Assembly: GCA_903632075.3 (NCBI GenBank)
Contig: CAHIKZ030004140.1
Span: forward strand, 1,135,001 to 1,199,000
DNA from: Acanthosepion pharaonis
Taxonomy: Eukaryota; Mollusca; Cephalopoda; Sepiida; Sepiidae
Direction: 5' to 3'
Length of the DNA stretch: 64,000 nucleotides
The number at the start of each line of letters is the position of its first letter. The stretch's first letter is position 1. A program made the translations under genes and the position numbers. The notes beneath the pieces were generated by a model that saw only the letters and a program-made list of their open reading frames with translations, ran no database searches and was not told the origin of the DNA. Of this stretch, positions 1 to 10,960 are shown in pieces.

Positions 1-215
1 TATGTGTGTGTGTGTGTGTGCATGTAAATTTAAAAAAATTTTCTTGAAGAAAACAGACAAGTTATATCTTTTGATCAATTTTAATCTATCTCACACTTTT
101 TCTCTGTCTCTCTGTCTCTACATATATATGCATGTGTGTGTGTTTAAACTTAAGCAACTTCTCTTGAAGATAACAGACAAGTTATATCAATTATATCTTT
201 TGATCAATTTTTCTT
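1..215. repeat. Two-unit tandem duplication carrying (TG)n
   Basis: A (TG)n run at 1-20 is followed by a segment around 41-90 that recurs at about 156-215 (shared core TTGAAGAnAACAGACAAG, then TTTTGATCAATTTT). A second short (TG)n run at about 134-142 precedes the second copy. The unit is therefore a microsatellite plus about 100 bp of AT-rich sequence, duplicated in direct orientation and diverged. The two small ORFs here are translations of this repeat. The rest, to about 630, is AT-rich and holds nothing I can assign. Confidence 0.7.
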
Positions 216-626
216 CTTGACACATTAATTTCCGTATTATGATGTTAAAGGTCTTGAGGAAAGTATAAAGGGACTTTTCACAGTTCATGTCAGTTGTTGT
301 CAAGGTTCCAAGCTTTCAAATGGATTCACTCATTATCAAGAATGAAAAAAATTAGATGAAATTCAAACTTCGTTTACTTTTCATCAATTGAATGACTTTT
401 TTCATTTCAAGTTTCCTCTGTTTTTGATGTCACATAAATGGGATGTTATTTTTGTGTTTGAAAACAAAAAAAAATTGATCCCAAAATGTAATAAACATCA
501 CTATTCTTGTATCTTAATATTAGTTGTCTAAATACAGTCATTACATATTTAGAGGGTGGTGAAAACCTTTTAATTTACTATGCTTCCTAAAATCTTACCA
601 GACATGGGAAATCATTATTGGTTGGG

Positions 627-629
<3 letters not shown>

Positions 630-687
<58 letters not shown>
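630..687. repeat. Compound microsatellite (TA)n(GA)n
   Basis: Uninterrupted TA dinucleotides to about 666 switch directly to GA dinucleotides to about 687. The tract abuts the LINE-tail fragment that follows. Confidence 0.95.
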
Positions 688-689
688 GT

Positions 690-935
690 GTTCGAACTTG
701 CTGTGAAAAACTGAACAAAATGGAGAAACACCTGCCGCTGAGGTATAACTAACTATGAAAAGAATCGTCAACCATCTGAGAGAATTAAGAACCAACACTA
801 AATCTTGGGCCAATATATCAGCTCATATGACTGTCAACCCTTCAACATGTCCCTCTTGTGGACTTGTTTGCAAATCCCATGCAAGATTGATGTCTCATAC
901 GAAACATAAACAGAAAAAACTGAACTGAAACGACG
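690..935 (+). mobile_element. LINE C-terminal fragment (mobile element remnant)
   Basis: The segment between two TA tracts reads on the plus strand as the end of a non-LTR retrotransposon ORF2-type protein: a basic helix-like stretch (KRIVNHLRELRTN), then a cysteine/histidine-rich tail. Stops just upstream of 755 suggest decay or 5' truncation. Only about 240 bp survive, so the clade cannot be named. Confidence 0.5.
755..928 (+). pseudogene. LINE reverse-transcriptase tail with zinc-knuckle-like CCHH motif
   Basis: This short open frame begins at an ATG and encodes 57 residues ending in TGA at 926-928. It holds CPSCGLVC followed by HARLMSHTKHKQKK, a C-x2-C ... H-x-H arrangement like the C-terminal zinc-finger tail of several mollusc LINE proteins. 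The histidine spacing is tighter than in classical C2H2 fingers, so a host zinc-finger exon is less likely. Two stops lie in the 20 bp before the ATG, and no RT domain or promoter is seen upstream. I read it as a truncated, non-functional LINE end. The assignment rests on pattern similarity only. Confidence 0.4.
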
Positions 936-950
936 GAGAGAGTCCATTAT

Positions 951-1163
951 ATGTATATATCTATATCTATATATATATACATATATATATATGACAAAAT
1001 ATACTTTCAAGATATGCTATAGTTATGGCTAAAAGTGTTCAAATTCTGAGATAGTGTATGTAAATATAAAAGTGAACATTGAGGTCAGCACCAAGTGACG
1101 ACAATTTGTTTCATGCTTCAACACAAGTTTCAGGCCATGTGTGTGTGTGTGTGTGTGTGTGTA
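951..1163. repeat. TA microsatellite, AT-rich spacer, (GT)n microsatellite
   Basis: TA-rich repeats lie at 951-992 and a (GT)n run at about 1137-1162. The sequence between (about 1060-1136) is not recognised. Its start, AATATAAAAGTGAACAT, recurs next to the TA tract at about 50000, which suggests a dispersed repeat. 1164-1820 is AT-rich with no assignable feature; the minus ORF at 1514-1708 has no recognisable motif. Confidence 0.6.
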
Positions 1164-1819
1164 TCACTATATTTTTTAAAGTAAATGTCCAATATACAGT
1201 ATGAATATAAGTTTTCAATACGTGTCACAAAGCCAATTTATTACCTTATCTGCTTGCACATAGTCGTATAGTAAGTGTTTACCTCAAAATTACACTACAT
1301 ATATGCTTCATCTTTGTAGTAATAAATATGAGATAAACATTTCAACAAATCCATTTATATAAAATTATAAAAGATATATATTTAAAAAGATGAAGCAAAA
1401 TATTTTCCATTTCTATTCCTGAATGAAATAACCTAATATCACTGGAGAATGTAAACTTCTAGGTGGTTGGTTAGAAAAAGTTGGAGGTTATTTTAAAATT
1501 TTCCAAACAGCAGTTAAGTCTTGGGATGATGGTACAATGTATCAAATGTTTGATAAACATCATCAGAATAGCAAACATTATGTCCCAAATAAAAGCACAT
1601 TCTACAGAACACAGTGATAACATAAAGGGCTCCAACTTCATTCATAAAATACTGGTTTGATAGTTTGCAAGTGGAAAGAACATGGCTTGACAGCCAACTG
1701 TTCTCCATCTGGTACCCTTTGAAATATTTTCATATGTGCTATTTTCATATCTGCTATAAGTAAGAATGATAAACAAACAGCTAAGGATTAATCATAAAAA
1801 GTTAATATAAGTTCTCCAA

Positions 1820-2530
1820 ACATCAGGGGCAACACCTCAGGCTCTCCGCAACACACTCTGACAGCATGGCTTGCAATCTTTTTGAACATGAAAAGTACCA
1901 CTTCTGAAGAAATCACAGATGGAGCTAAGGCTGAGGTTTGCTAAGCATATAAGCCATATTAATAATATGCTTTGGTCAGATGAGGCCATGACAGAATAAT
2001 TTTGCCTTTATTTGAAGGAAGAAAAATAAAGATTTCAAACACAAGAACACTGTTCCAACTGTGGAGCATGGTGGTGCCAATGAAATGTTATGGGGTGGTT
2101 TGTCTTGATACAGTACAGGATATTTTCACATGGAAGAATGAATGAAGACTTGTAGTGAGAGAGAGATTTAGCAAGAACCTCATTTCATCAGTCATGGTTT
2201 TAAAATTAAATTCAAGTTAAATTAGGTGTTTGAACAGAGCAACAATCTTAAACATACCACCAAGTCAATGAAACAGTGGTTTCCAAAATAAGAAAATCAT
2301 TGAAAGGAAGTTACCCAGTTAGTCCTGACTAGAAACCGAGTGAAAATTTGTCAGTATTTATCAGGTTAGAATGAACAGAAAAAGTTCTACCATGAAAAGA
2401 TGTTCAAAATATAAGCAAACGACTGCTCTACGCTGAAGAAAAAAACAAGTGAAGGATGTCAATCCAAACAAAATATATTCTGTTTAATTCTGCTTCATGC
2501 AGAATACAGAAAACATTTTTTGACTCCAAC
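1820..2530 (+). pseudogene. Tc1-like transposase relic
   Basis: Segments in more than one frame match landmark motifs of Tc1-family DDE transposases: a region reading FAKHISHINNMLWSDEA (family ILWSDE, containing the first catalytic aspartate) near 1940-1990, then NTVPTVEHGGANEMLWGG near 2046-2100 (family TVKHGGGSVMVWG). After these come fragments consistent with the C-terminal half up to about 2450. Many stops and frameshifts interrupt it, and I cannot see a clean HTH region or terminal inverted repeats. The enzyme would cut and paste its own element in the nucleus; this copy is inactive. The 3' side runs into AT-rich sequence to 2716. The superfamily call is fairly firm, the boundaries are not. 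Confidence 0.65.
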
Positions 2531-2716
2531 TTTTCAAGAATATATTTTTTATAGTTTTATTGAAATTTATTTGTTGAAATTATTGTTCATATTTACTATT
2601 GTAAAGATGAAAAAGGTGTTGCAATTTTAAGAGAAATATTTATTGTATGTGTGGTTAATATTGCAATAAATTGTTTTGTGATAGCTCTTGAATACATTTC
2701 TGCAAGCAAACTTCAA

Positions 2717-2717
2717 T

Positions 2718-2775
<58 letters not shown>

Positions 2776-2783
2776 GTATGTAT
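2717..2783. repeat. Compound microsatellite (CA)n(TA)n(TATG)n
   Basis: Three adjacent simple repeats with clean transitions: CA to about 2738, TA to about 2763, TATG to about 2783. Confidence 0.95.
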
Positions 2784-2854
2784 AAATAAGTAATATATAT
2801 TTTATTTATTAATTTGACATATTTTTGAATGAATTGGGATCAAATAAAGATCAA

Positions 2855-3015
2855 ATATGGATCAGAATCTGACAGAATGATAGGATAAAAAACAAATAAG
2901 AAATGTTTATCAATCTAACGTTTTACTAATGAATATTTTTCTTTTTTTTTTCCATTTCTCATTCTCTGATGAAGCTTTAATAAAAATTAAAACTTCATCA
3001 GAAATTGAGAAATGG
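2855..3015 (+). repeat. Dispersed repeat ending in a hairpin with hammerhead-like core
   Basis: 2860-2925 matches, as reverse complement, 50255-50320 (shared AATCTGACAnAATGATA, GGATAAAAAACA, ATCTAAC). The last 64 bp (2952-3015) fold on themselves: CCATTTCTCA...CTGATGAAG pairs with CTTCATCAG...TGAGAAATGG around an AT loop. CTGATGA at 2966-2972 is the conserved 5' core of a hammerhead ribozyme. The GAAA half is better kept in the sister copy at 50235. Confidence 0.55.
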
Positions 3016-3228
3016 AAAAAGAAAGAAATCTGGTCTTTTTATTTCTTGTGTTATTTGATTTACATTGGTTAAGCAGCCATCGTATGCATTTGACTTGTTA
3101 AGCAGCATAAGCATTCTCGACTGAATGAGAGATGATGATGCCTTATTTCGAAAAAAAAATAATGGATTCAATCCTAACAATCTGTTAACATTTCCTTCAA
3201 CTCCACACCCCACAAAGAACCTCCCATC

Positions 3229-5329
3229 ACTAGAACCTTGTTTACTATCAACGAGCAGATTGGGACTCATTCCATGACTTTCTCTGCAATGTCCCCTGGG
3301 ATGTTGTCTTTACACTCCCTGTCCAAGAATGTGCTACTGAGGTCTCATCCTGGGTTAAAGCTGGAATCGACGCTTTCATCCCCTCAAGGAAATTTAAGGT
3401 CATGTCGCACTCCTCCGCTTGGTTCTCCGCTGCATGCTCAGTAACCATTTCTCATAGGAACCACTTCTTTCACATATTTCGTAGCGACATGTCAGACTGC
3501 AATAAACGTCTCTTTGCTTCCGCCTGTAATGAGTCCTCAATGAAGCTAAGTCAATATTTGCTTCTTGGATGAAGGAGCGTATTGCATCTCGCAAATTTGG
3601 TTCCAAAGATTATTGGCAGCTCTGCAAGAGTGTCCTGAACAATAGAAAACCTTCCATACCTCCTTTATTCAACCAGTTTGAGGTCTTGACCTCCTCTACC
3701 GACAAGGCTAAATGCTTTGCTTGGAAATTCTCATTTAATTCAACGCTCGACTCCTCCGGTGTGCCCATACCAGACTTCCCTCTAAGAACTGAGGCCCTAT
3801 TGAGCGGCTTACACATAACCCCGTCATTGGTACTGGGCATTATCTCCAATTTAGACCCCCACAAGCCGAGTGGTGGAGATGGCATACCAGCCATTGTCTT
3901 GAAGAAATGCGCGCATAGTGCCCGCCCTCTCTAAACTGTATAATTACTGCCTCAAGGAATCCTGTTTTCCTGACTTCTGGAAGTCCTCATTCATTGTTCC
4001 TGTCTTTAAGAACTCTGGAGACCCCTCTGACCCCTCTAATTACCATTCTATTAGTCTCCTACCCCTCTTCGGCAAAGTCTTCGAGGCCCTAATCAATGCC
4101 AAAGTGGTTAACCACCTTACATCCCATGATCTGCTCTCAGACAAGCAATATGGTTTCTGCTACGCCCAATCTACAACTGATGTGCTTATGGCCATCACTG
4201 AAACCGTCTACCAAACCCTTCAAAATAACGGTGAGGCTCGTGCTATGGCCCTAGACATCTCCAAAGCATTTGATAGGGTTTGGCATGCCGGCCTTCTTCG
4301 TAAGCTCCAGGGTTATGGTATTACTGGTCGATTGTTTGATCTAATACAATCATTCCTGTCAAACCGTGAATTGTAGGTCGTTCTCAACGGATTCTCCTCC
4401 AGTTCCTATCCCACGAACGCAGGTGTTCCTCAAGGCTCCATCCTTGGCCCCACTCTATTCTTTATTTTCATCAACAACCTTCCTGATGCCATAGATTCTC
4501 AAGTTGGCATCTACGCTGACGACACTACAATTTACTCCTGCCTCAAAAACAAATCTAGAGTCGGTGACAAAACTAACCTGGCCGTGCGTCTTGAAATGGA
4601 CCTCCAGTCAGTTGTTAATTGGGGCAAGAATTGGCTGGTCAACTTTAACGCCTCAAAAACTAAACTACTCTCTATTAATCACCATAGAGATCCTTCCCTG
4701 CTCCCCATTAGAATGTCTGATAGTCAACTTCTTGAGAGCAACTCCCTGCGTCTGCTCGGTCTCACATTGACTGCTGACCTGAGATGGAACAAATACATTG
4801 AGTCAATTGCTTCTTCCACCGCGAGGAAAGTTGGCTCTCTGTGCTGCACCAGGAAATTTTTCTCCCCGGAATCGATACTTCAAATATACAAATCAACCAT
4901 TCGCCCTTGCATGGAGTATTGCTTCCATATATGGTCTGGGGCACCTTCTGTTTACCTCGGAGTTCTTGACAAGATCCAGAGACGGATATGTAATATAATT
5001 GGCCCTGATCTGGCATCTCGTCTACAGTCACTCTCTCACAGATGCGCCGTCTCCTCTCTCTGTCTTTTCTACAAATACTTTCATGGTAATTGCTTCGATG
5101 AGCTGCTTTCACTGGTTCCAAGACTCCATGAATTCAAGCGCGCTACGAGGCTGGCATCCCGCTCCCACCCTTACACTGTAGAAACTTTTAAATGTAGCCA
5201 TTCTACTTCAATAGCTTCATACCTCGCACCTCTCGCCTGTGGAACACCCTTCCCAATTACTGTTTCCCTAAGAGCTATAATCTCCAACTATTCAAATGTA
5301 ATGTCAATCGACACCTCCAGTTACCTTGA
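3229..5329 (+). pseudogene. LINE reverse transcriptase, family A (broken ORF)
   Basis: The protein copies element RNA into DNA at a nicked target site. Reading in order: a linker WDSFHDFLCNVPWDVVFTL from 3255 (frame 0); after a frameshift near 3555, a segment with SKDYWQLCKSVLNN and PHKPSGGDGIP (frame 2, 3569-3917); after another shift near 3910, frame 0 resumes with PALSKLYNYCLKESCFP, YHSISLLPLFGKVFE, QYGFCYAQST and ALDISKAFDRVWHAGLL. An in-frame TAG at 4374-4376 interrupts just before AGVPQGSILGP. The catalytic box YADD lies at 4512-4523. The thumb continues with NFNASKTKLLSIN, IYKSTIRPCMEYC and LDKIQRRICNI. A last shift near 5215 (to frame 2) restores RLWNTLPNYCFPKSYNL and the natural stop TGA at 5327-5329. 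The linker to the tail is present, so the copy is fairly young but dead: three frameshifts and one nonsense codon. No promoter is visible. Confidence 0.9.
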
Positions 5330-5455
5330 TCTACCCACTATCCTTCTTCTCATCCTTTCTTCTATCTCTCCTATCTGCTCTTGTTCCAAATCTTCTGCAA
5401 CCCCCTGCATCCTAGTGGCTTCACGCCTTGCTCGAGGCGTAATGCTTAAAAAAAA
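3229..5455 (+). mobile_element. LINE non-LTR retrotransposon copy, family A (5'-truncated)
   Basis: This is the longest transposon copy in the window. It contains the end of the endonuclease-RT linker, the whole RT domain, and a C-terminal tail, then a short 3' UTR ending in an A-run at about 5450 that passes into (TA)n. The same 3' UTR (ending TGCATCCTAGTGGC... and A-rich) recurs at about 39560-39640. The 5' edge is uncertain (somewhere in 3100-3240) and no intact endonuclease domain is seen. The RT type resembles Jockey/CR1/L2-group LINEs; I do not assign the clade. Confidence 0.85.
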
Positions 5456-5458
5456 AAT

Positions 5459-5472
5459 AATATATATATATA

Positions 5473-5512
<40 letters not shown>
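5459..5512. repeat. (TA)n microsatellite between LINE A-tail and SINE
   Basis: TA dinucleotides with one AAAA interruption near 5472-5476. On the left they continue from the LINE poly-A. On the right they are the 3' tail of the minus-strand SINE. Confidence 0.9.
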
Positions 5513-5514
<2 letters not shown>

Positions 5515-5670
5515 ATCATCTATATACAGACTGTCTTGCTGTATCCCAGCTCATCAGTATGGCTAGACATCCAACTGCTTCAAGATGGGATCGAAACCCA
5601 ACCTATTTGGCATCAGATTCTACCCCCAAGCTATCATCATACAGCAAAGCGAAAGGGAAATTTTAAAATA
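5513..5670 (-). repeat. tRNA-derived SINE-like repeat, family S1, copy 1
   Basis: This matches 25821-26000 and 26150-26300 (shared GCTCATCAGT, CTAGACATCC, and GGGATnGAAACCCAAC near 5580-5600). On the minus strand the last segment reads GGTTTCGATCCC, close to the RNA polymerase III B box of a tRNA-like head. A (TA)n tract lies at its 3' end, as in copy 2. Confidence 0.6.
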
Positions 5671-5726
5671 TATATTACGTGAAAGATGTCAGCAGTAGCT
5701 AGGAGAGTTTGATTCAAGTAGAAGAG

Positions 5727-5728
<2 letters not shown>

Positions 5729-5769
<41 letters not shown>

Positions 5770-5923
5770 AAAGTAGTGAAAGGTTCTCAGACCAACCTAC
5801 TTCTCATGATCTTGCAACATGATTAAAAAAAATCTTAGTAGGGCTGTGAATATATATATCATTTGCCTTAATAAAATCTCTCAGAGGACAAAACAGATCA
5901 GCTAAGATAAGTTTTTCCTTTTG

Positions 5924-5980
<57 letters not shown>

Positions 5981-6016
5981 AGAATATATATCTATACCTT
6001 ATATATATATATATAC

Positions 6017-6082
<66 letters not shown>
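5729..6082. repeat. TA microsatellite cluster
   Basis: Pure TA at 5729-5766, then a further large TA array at 5930-6082 with small interruptions (for example ACAAGA at about 5978 and ACCTG at about 6015). The Tyr/Ile ORF across it is a translation of the microsatellite. Confidence 0.95.
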
Positions 6083-6086
<4 letters not shown>

Positions 6087-6869
6087 CTGATTATATACGT
6101 CAATATATATATTGACTTATATATCATCATATTTTTGCTGATATTGTCATACATTGATTATCTGACAGTCTTTCTTGCTTGTTCACAGCCATTGTGGGAA
6201 GAGTTAAAGTTTTTCGGAAAGAACCCTATTGATTCTTTATTTAATGATTAACATTAAAGAAAGAAATGACTTGTTTCCCTTTGTTGAGGTTGAGTTCCTT
6301 GATCCCTAATACCTTTTATTCACACCTGCATTCTGGCCTCAGCTTGACTCCCACATATCAGTGTTATGCAATATTTCCTTTACCATTTGATTCCATTTTG
6401 TGTTGGACCAATGGATGTTTGGTCATTCGTACTGTGGGCACTTTGGCTTCTTGCTGCTAATAAACCCAATGTTTCTAGCCTGTCCGACTTTTTCTTCTCT
6501 CAGGTTTCTTTATCTCTAAAACATCAACCATCATTGTAACCAAGTAATTCATTTTGGACTAATGTCCTTATCTTCCATGTTCGTGTAGCATTTAGAAGAG
6601 CCTGCTTGCAAATAGTATTATCGAGTGTGCTCTGCAATATAAACTAATACAATCTGTAGCTGCAAATGTGAAACTAATGCAAGTAATGCAATATCAAGTC
6701 TTTACATTGAAGAAACAAGATATAGTTACACCTGTAAAATGATTTGAACCTGAATCTTCAACTTTGTTATTGCAAGCAACTGTTTAAATAGATGTGCCAC
6801 CTTTAATTACTCTTAGATCTCCTGCAACTAAATGACAAGCAAATCTCGTCTGACATTTATAATAGCAAG
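6083..6869. other. Unassigned AT-rich sequence
   Basis: I see no gene, repeat copy or motif here. The plus ORF at 6266-6460 has no recognisable domain and no sign of splice-bounded coding. Confidence 0.5.
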
Positions 6870-7555
6870 CAGGGCTAGTGCATACTACACCCAAACCCCA
6901 TGACCTGTGGTTATGGTGGTGGTGAAAGTATCAATCCTGATTCAACACCCCTGGCAGGTGCTTTGTGACCCTCACTCTTTTATCAATATTTGATTTTTTT
7001 TATACCTACATTTATATAAGTTACAAATTTAAATAAGCACAATGGACTATTAAAGGATGAAAAATTTTAATTCTGGAGTCTTTTTTTTTCCAAACCCATG
7101 AATTCAATTTGTCAATGTTAAGGTTAAAAAAAAAAGCACTTCACAAAATTCACTACTTTTTATCTATAATGTTGAATGTGTTAAAATTATCCAACTTTTT
7201 AACAAGAAAAATATCAAGTTTATTTTAAAAATTACCTCAAAATATTGTTGGTTTATTTAAGATGGAATGATCTATTATGACATTTATTTAAGATGGAATG
7301 ATCTATCATGACATTTATTTCGGATAGAATGATTTCTATTTAAATACATTGGATTTATTTTCAAATTTTAGTTGAATTTTTCATCTATATTGCATAGGAT
7401 CCATTATTGTGCATAATAATGTTACAATAAAATTTGTATTTTATATGAATATTACCTTATGAAAACTGAGATATAGTTGAATGCAGTCCCCATATAGATT
7501 CAGGGAGGGTGAATCATAGATTGGAGGAGAAGCGTAAAACCCTTTCACCAGTCCT
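6870..7555 (+). mobile_element. Dispersed ~650-bp repeat, copy 1 (possible non-autonomous DNA element)
   Basis: It is collinear with 9110-9736 over its length; shared blocks include ACTACTTTTTATC, GTTGCATAGGATCC-like and ACAATAAAATTTGTATTTTA. The left end AGGGCTAGTG and the right end CACCAGTCCT (7546-7555) are near inverted complements (8 of 10). There is no coding capacity. The short TIR starting CAGGG suggests a hAT-like MITE, but I could not confirm a target duplication, so the class is open. Confidence 0.55.
7255..7345 (+). repeat. 31-bp tandem units inside the 650-bp repeat
   Basis: ATTTAAGATGGAATGATCTA recurs at 7255 and 7286, with a diverged third start at 7317 (ATTTCGGATAGAATGAT). 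The period is 31 bp. The second copy of the element at 9.4 kb has only one unit, so the expansion post-dates the split of the copies. Confidence 0.8.
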
Positions 7556-8029
7556 ATGCAAAAGTCTTATGCCACTTGGTCTGTTATATAGGTTTGTTCT
7601 TCTTTCCTAAAAATGATTGGATCCAAGTTTTTAGGTTTTTGTTATACATAGCCTTATTTACCCAGAGTACCATTATACTTGCTCATGCATAATGGTGGGT
7701 ACTTTTTCTGGAAGCCATTTTGGTGTACATGCCTTAATAAAACAAAAAGATGGAATCATATAAATACAAGGCCATGATATTGGAAATGATTTTAATGGCA
7801 TGAGATATCAATATTTTATATATAAAATGCATCAAAACTACTACATAATATCAATCCTCCTGCATGGCTGAAAATGTGGAACAATTTCCTCACAGACAAA
7901 GAGGAGACTTGAAGCAACAGAAATGTAGACCTACAGAATGATGCCAAGAATATCACGAACAGAGCATGTGAGCAATGAGGAAGTTTTAAGGAAAACAGAA
8001 ACAAAAATGACACTTATACTCTCTGAAAT
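7556..8029. other. Unassigned AT-rich sequence
   Basis: No gene or known repeat. TATGCAAAAGTCTTATGCCA at about 7556-7575 resembles a Tc1-type terminal repeat but has no partner that I can find. Confidence 0.4.
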
Positions 8030-8250
8030 TTCTCAGATAAATAATGAGAAAAGAGGGCCTGGAGAATTTAACACTCACAAGGATATACAAAACAAGAAAA
8101 TTTAATGAGCAAATCACCTACCCAATGAGCTTGTATAAATGGATGGCAGAACAGAGACATGGAAGGATAGTAAATAGAAACATTATTTACATCTACAAAG
8201 GATAGGAAGCTGTGGAGAGACAAGATTACCCACATCCTGACACAGCACAT
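8030..8250 (+). pseudogene. LINE RT C-terminal fragment, family C, copy 1 (degraded)
   Basis: Scattered frames preserve a pattern seen better at 55353-55580: GLENLTLTG-like start (about 8056-8080), then KWMAEQ-like and TKDRKLWRDKITHI near 8190-8235. This is the short basic tail that follows the RT domain in some RTE/L1-like LINE proteins. Stops and frameshifts occur throughout, so it is non-functional. Confidence 0.45.
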
Positions 8251-8264
8251 AGAAGAAGATATTT

Positions 8265-8430
8265 ATAATTGCACACACACTCACACACAGAGATAAACAA
8301 ACACATATGCACATTTAAAGAGCAAATAAAAGAGATAGAAAGAGAAAAGGAGAAAGAGAGATTGGGAAAGAAAGAAGGAAAGAGAAAGAGAGAGAGAAAG
8401 ATGGAAGGAAAAAGTGAAGCATGCAAAAAA
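8265..8430 (+). repeat. (CA)-rich stretch then purine-rich (GA/AAG) tract
   Basis: A short CACACA run at 8271-8290 leads into an almost pure purine run at about 8320-8415. The Lys/Glu/Arg-rich ORF on the plus strand and the Ser/Phe/Leu-rich minus ORFs are translations of this. Confidence 0.8.
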
Positions 8431-9109
8431 ATGAGTCATGTGACTCAAATATCGGTTTGCTGTATTTTAACTCAGAAAACATAATTGTTTCAGAAAGTGC
8501 TTTCCAATGTATCATCCGTAAAGATTTAGGGTGACAAAACAATTTGTCATTTTCTCATGGATAAAATGTAAATATGCAATTTAATGCATCAAGATGCTAA
8601 AAAGAAAGAAAAAAACTTACAAGCTATTTGAATTCAAACAGTAAAATTCCTTACAGAAGTAAGTTAAATGTGCAAAATGCTGACTGTAGATTCTGCAAAA
8701 TTCTTGCTATAACTTTTAATGTAATTATTTCTATTTTAAAGGTGGAAAGAATTAGTTTTGAGGAAAGGAATCTCCTGAAAGTCTTTGCCTGAACATTTTC
8801 CATTTCTTTGTAAAAAAATAAAATGATATTCTTTATAAATGCCTTGTTTCTTTTTCATATTACTACATATAGATGAATGAACGATTATGTTAGGCTTGAA
8901 GACTCTTTAAATTATAGCATGTTATATATTTGCTGATTAAATTAATTCTTTATATAAAATAATGATCATCTGTCAGTTGAGTAAATATTTGATTTATGCC
9001 AACATAGAAATTACTCTGGCAGTTATTCCCAAATTAAAACTGTCTCATTAAAAAAGAATATTTTTTTCACATATAAGACATTTTGGGTAGCTGATGTTTA
9101 TCCCAACAC
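8431..9109. other. Unassigned AT-rich sequence
   Basis: No open frame with motifs, no repeat copy recognised. Confidence 0.5.
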
Positions 9110-9736
9110 CAGGGCTGGTGATGTGTACTACCACCAAACCCCCCTCCTCCTCCGGCCAATTGGGGGATATCTAGGCAGTACTTTGTGACTCTTGCTATCA
9201 TATCATCATATGCTATATACTACCTACATTTATATATGTTACAAGTTAAACTAACCACAAATGACAATTAAAAGATGAAATGAATTTTGCAGATTTTAAC
9301 ATCATTATGGGGTCTTTTTTATTTCATCCAAATCTGTGAATTTGTTTTGCTCATGCTAAGTTTTCAAAAAAACACCATATAAAATCAACTACTTTTTATC
9401 CATAATGTGTTAAAATTATTCAACTTTTTAACAAAAAAGATCTCAAGTTGACATTGTCGATTTATTTATGATGGAATGATTTATTATGACATGTCTCTAA
9501 TTTCTATTTAGATCCATTGGATTTATTTTCATTTTTTCTAGTTGAATTGTTCACCTATGTTGCATAGGATCCATTATTGTACATAATTAGGTTACAATAA
9601 AATTTGTATTTTATATGAATACTACCTTTTAAAAATTGTCATGTAGTCAAGTGGGGGCACTGTATCAGAGATTTAGATTTGGGGCCCTGGCCTATATCAT
9701 AGATAGGCGGGATGCTGAGACCCTTTCACCAGCTGT
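9110..9736 (+). mobile_element. Dispersed ~650-bp repeat, copy 2
   Basis: Direct-orientation partner of 6870-7555. It starts CAGGGCTGGTG and ends CACCAGCTGT, again giving a short inverted end (GCTGGTG). Divergence is high, with many substitutions and small indels, so the copies are old. Confidence 0.55.
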
Positions 9737-10410
9737 ACTTGATACCATACACTATAAGAAACGGTACCAAGCCTAATTCAATAATATGAAAATATTAAAT
9801 ATAAAGCAATTGGTATGAATTTTTATTATTTGTTGGTATTCAAAGTACAAAACTGAACAAGAAGTTATTATAAAATACTGTTAAATGAGTTGGGGTTTAG
9901 TTTGGTTTTGAATCAAAATTCCTCTGCTGACCTCACTCACAAAATTTAAAATAAAGTGCTAGGACAATTTGTCATTGATAAATTTATCACCAGTCAATTT
10001 TCCCTGAGATCAATTAGACATTACAATAGTTCATCTCCTATAATTAGTTTACTCTTCTTGGTTTTAGTAATACTCACTGGATAATTTTCAGATAGTTATT
10101 TTTGACCAAATGTTCTTATGCCAATTTAAGATAGGTGAATTGAGTCCTAATGTATTATATTTAATCAGTTGCTTGCCATCAATACAACCACCTGCATGCT
10201 TAACATTATATCATTATAGTAAAATAAAATTATATTTATATTTACTAATGGATCTAAAATATATTGAAGGCATGAAACCATACATGCCAGAATGGACTTT
10301 ACATAAGTGAAACTTATAAAGAGTTAATTTCTTAAAGATAGTTGCATATAATCTTAAATTTTAGCATTCCAATATCTAATGTATTAAACTTTAGTTTTCA
10401 TTTTCTTCAT
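9737..10410. other. Unassigned AT-rich sequence
   Basis: Nothing recognisable. The ORF at 10110-10310 lacks motifs. Confidence 0.5.
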
Positions 10411-10960
10411 GATCATGATGATGATGATGATCATCATCATAATCATCAGTTCTCTACCTGGATGGTGTTGGGGGTGGGGGGTGGTCATAGGATTTCTTTA
10501 CATATCTGGGTTGAAAGCTGGAAAGATATTAATTCATGCATAACAGGCCTTGGGCAAGTAGATGGGGGTGTGGCCCCTCACTCTCCAGGTCAAACCACAG
10601 CCAATGTCCTCCAACTTAAAGGCTTGCCTTGGTCATGAGCATTTGGCTGTTGATTCTACCAAGACACTCCTCCCTGGCCACTGACTTCAGTTTAGGAAGC
10701 CCTCCACCCAGGGATTTTGTATCACCACCACACCAGCTGTATACATGGCTGTAGATCCTAGTCCTCCACCCATTTTGTTAGATAGCTGTTGAACCAAAAG
10801 AAGGTTCATCCACACTTTGACAGGTCTTGGTTTTTAATTCTACTGGGTGTCTAGCCATTCTTCTTAACAGAAAAGCCCGGTGGAGGATCCAGTTGTCAAT
10901 GATTTGACTGTGCAGCAGGTAGTACTGGGTTACATGATACCAAAAGTAGTCATAGAGTAA
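10411..10960. other. (ATG/ATC) microsatellite and GC-richer unassigned segment
   Basis: A short GATGATGATG/ATCATCATC palindromic run at 10411-10448 precedes about 500 bp that is visibly richer in G and C than its surroundings (for example GGGGGTGGGGGGTGG near 10470). It lacks an open frame longer than about 98 codons and has no motif. It may be an old repeat or a regulatory or exonic remnant; I cannot decide. Confidence 0.35.

Noticed and set aside
3238..3606. Overlapping short frames on both strands before the RT
   Set aside because: Only the frame-0 reading (WDSFHDFL...) matches the LINE; the other plus and minus frames are shadows.
10411..10960. GC-richer segment as a possible exon or CpG island
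   Set aside because: No long frame, few CpG dinucleotides by eye and no splice-bounded coding; left as unassigned.
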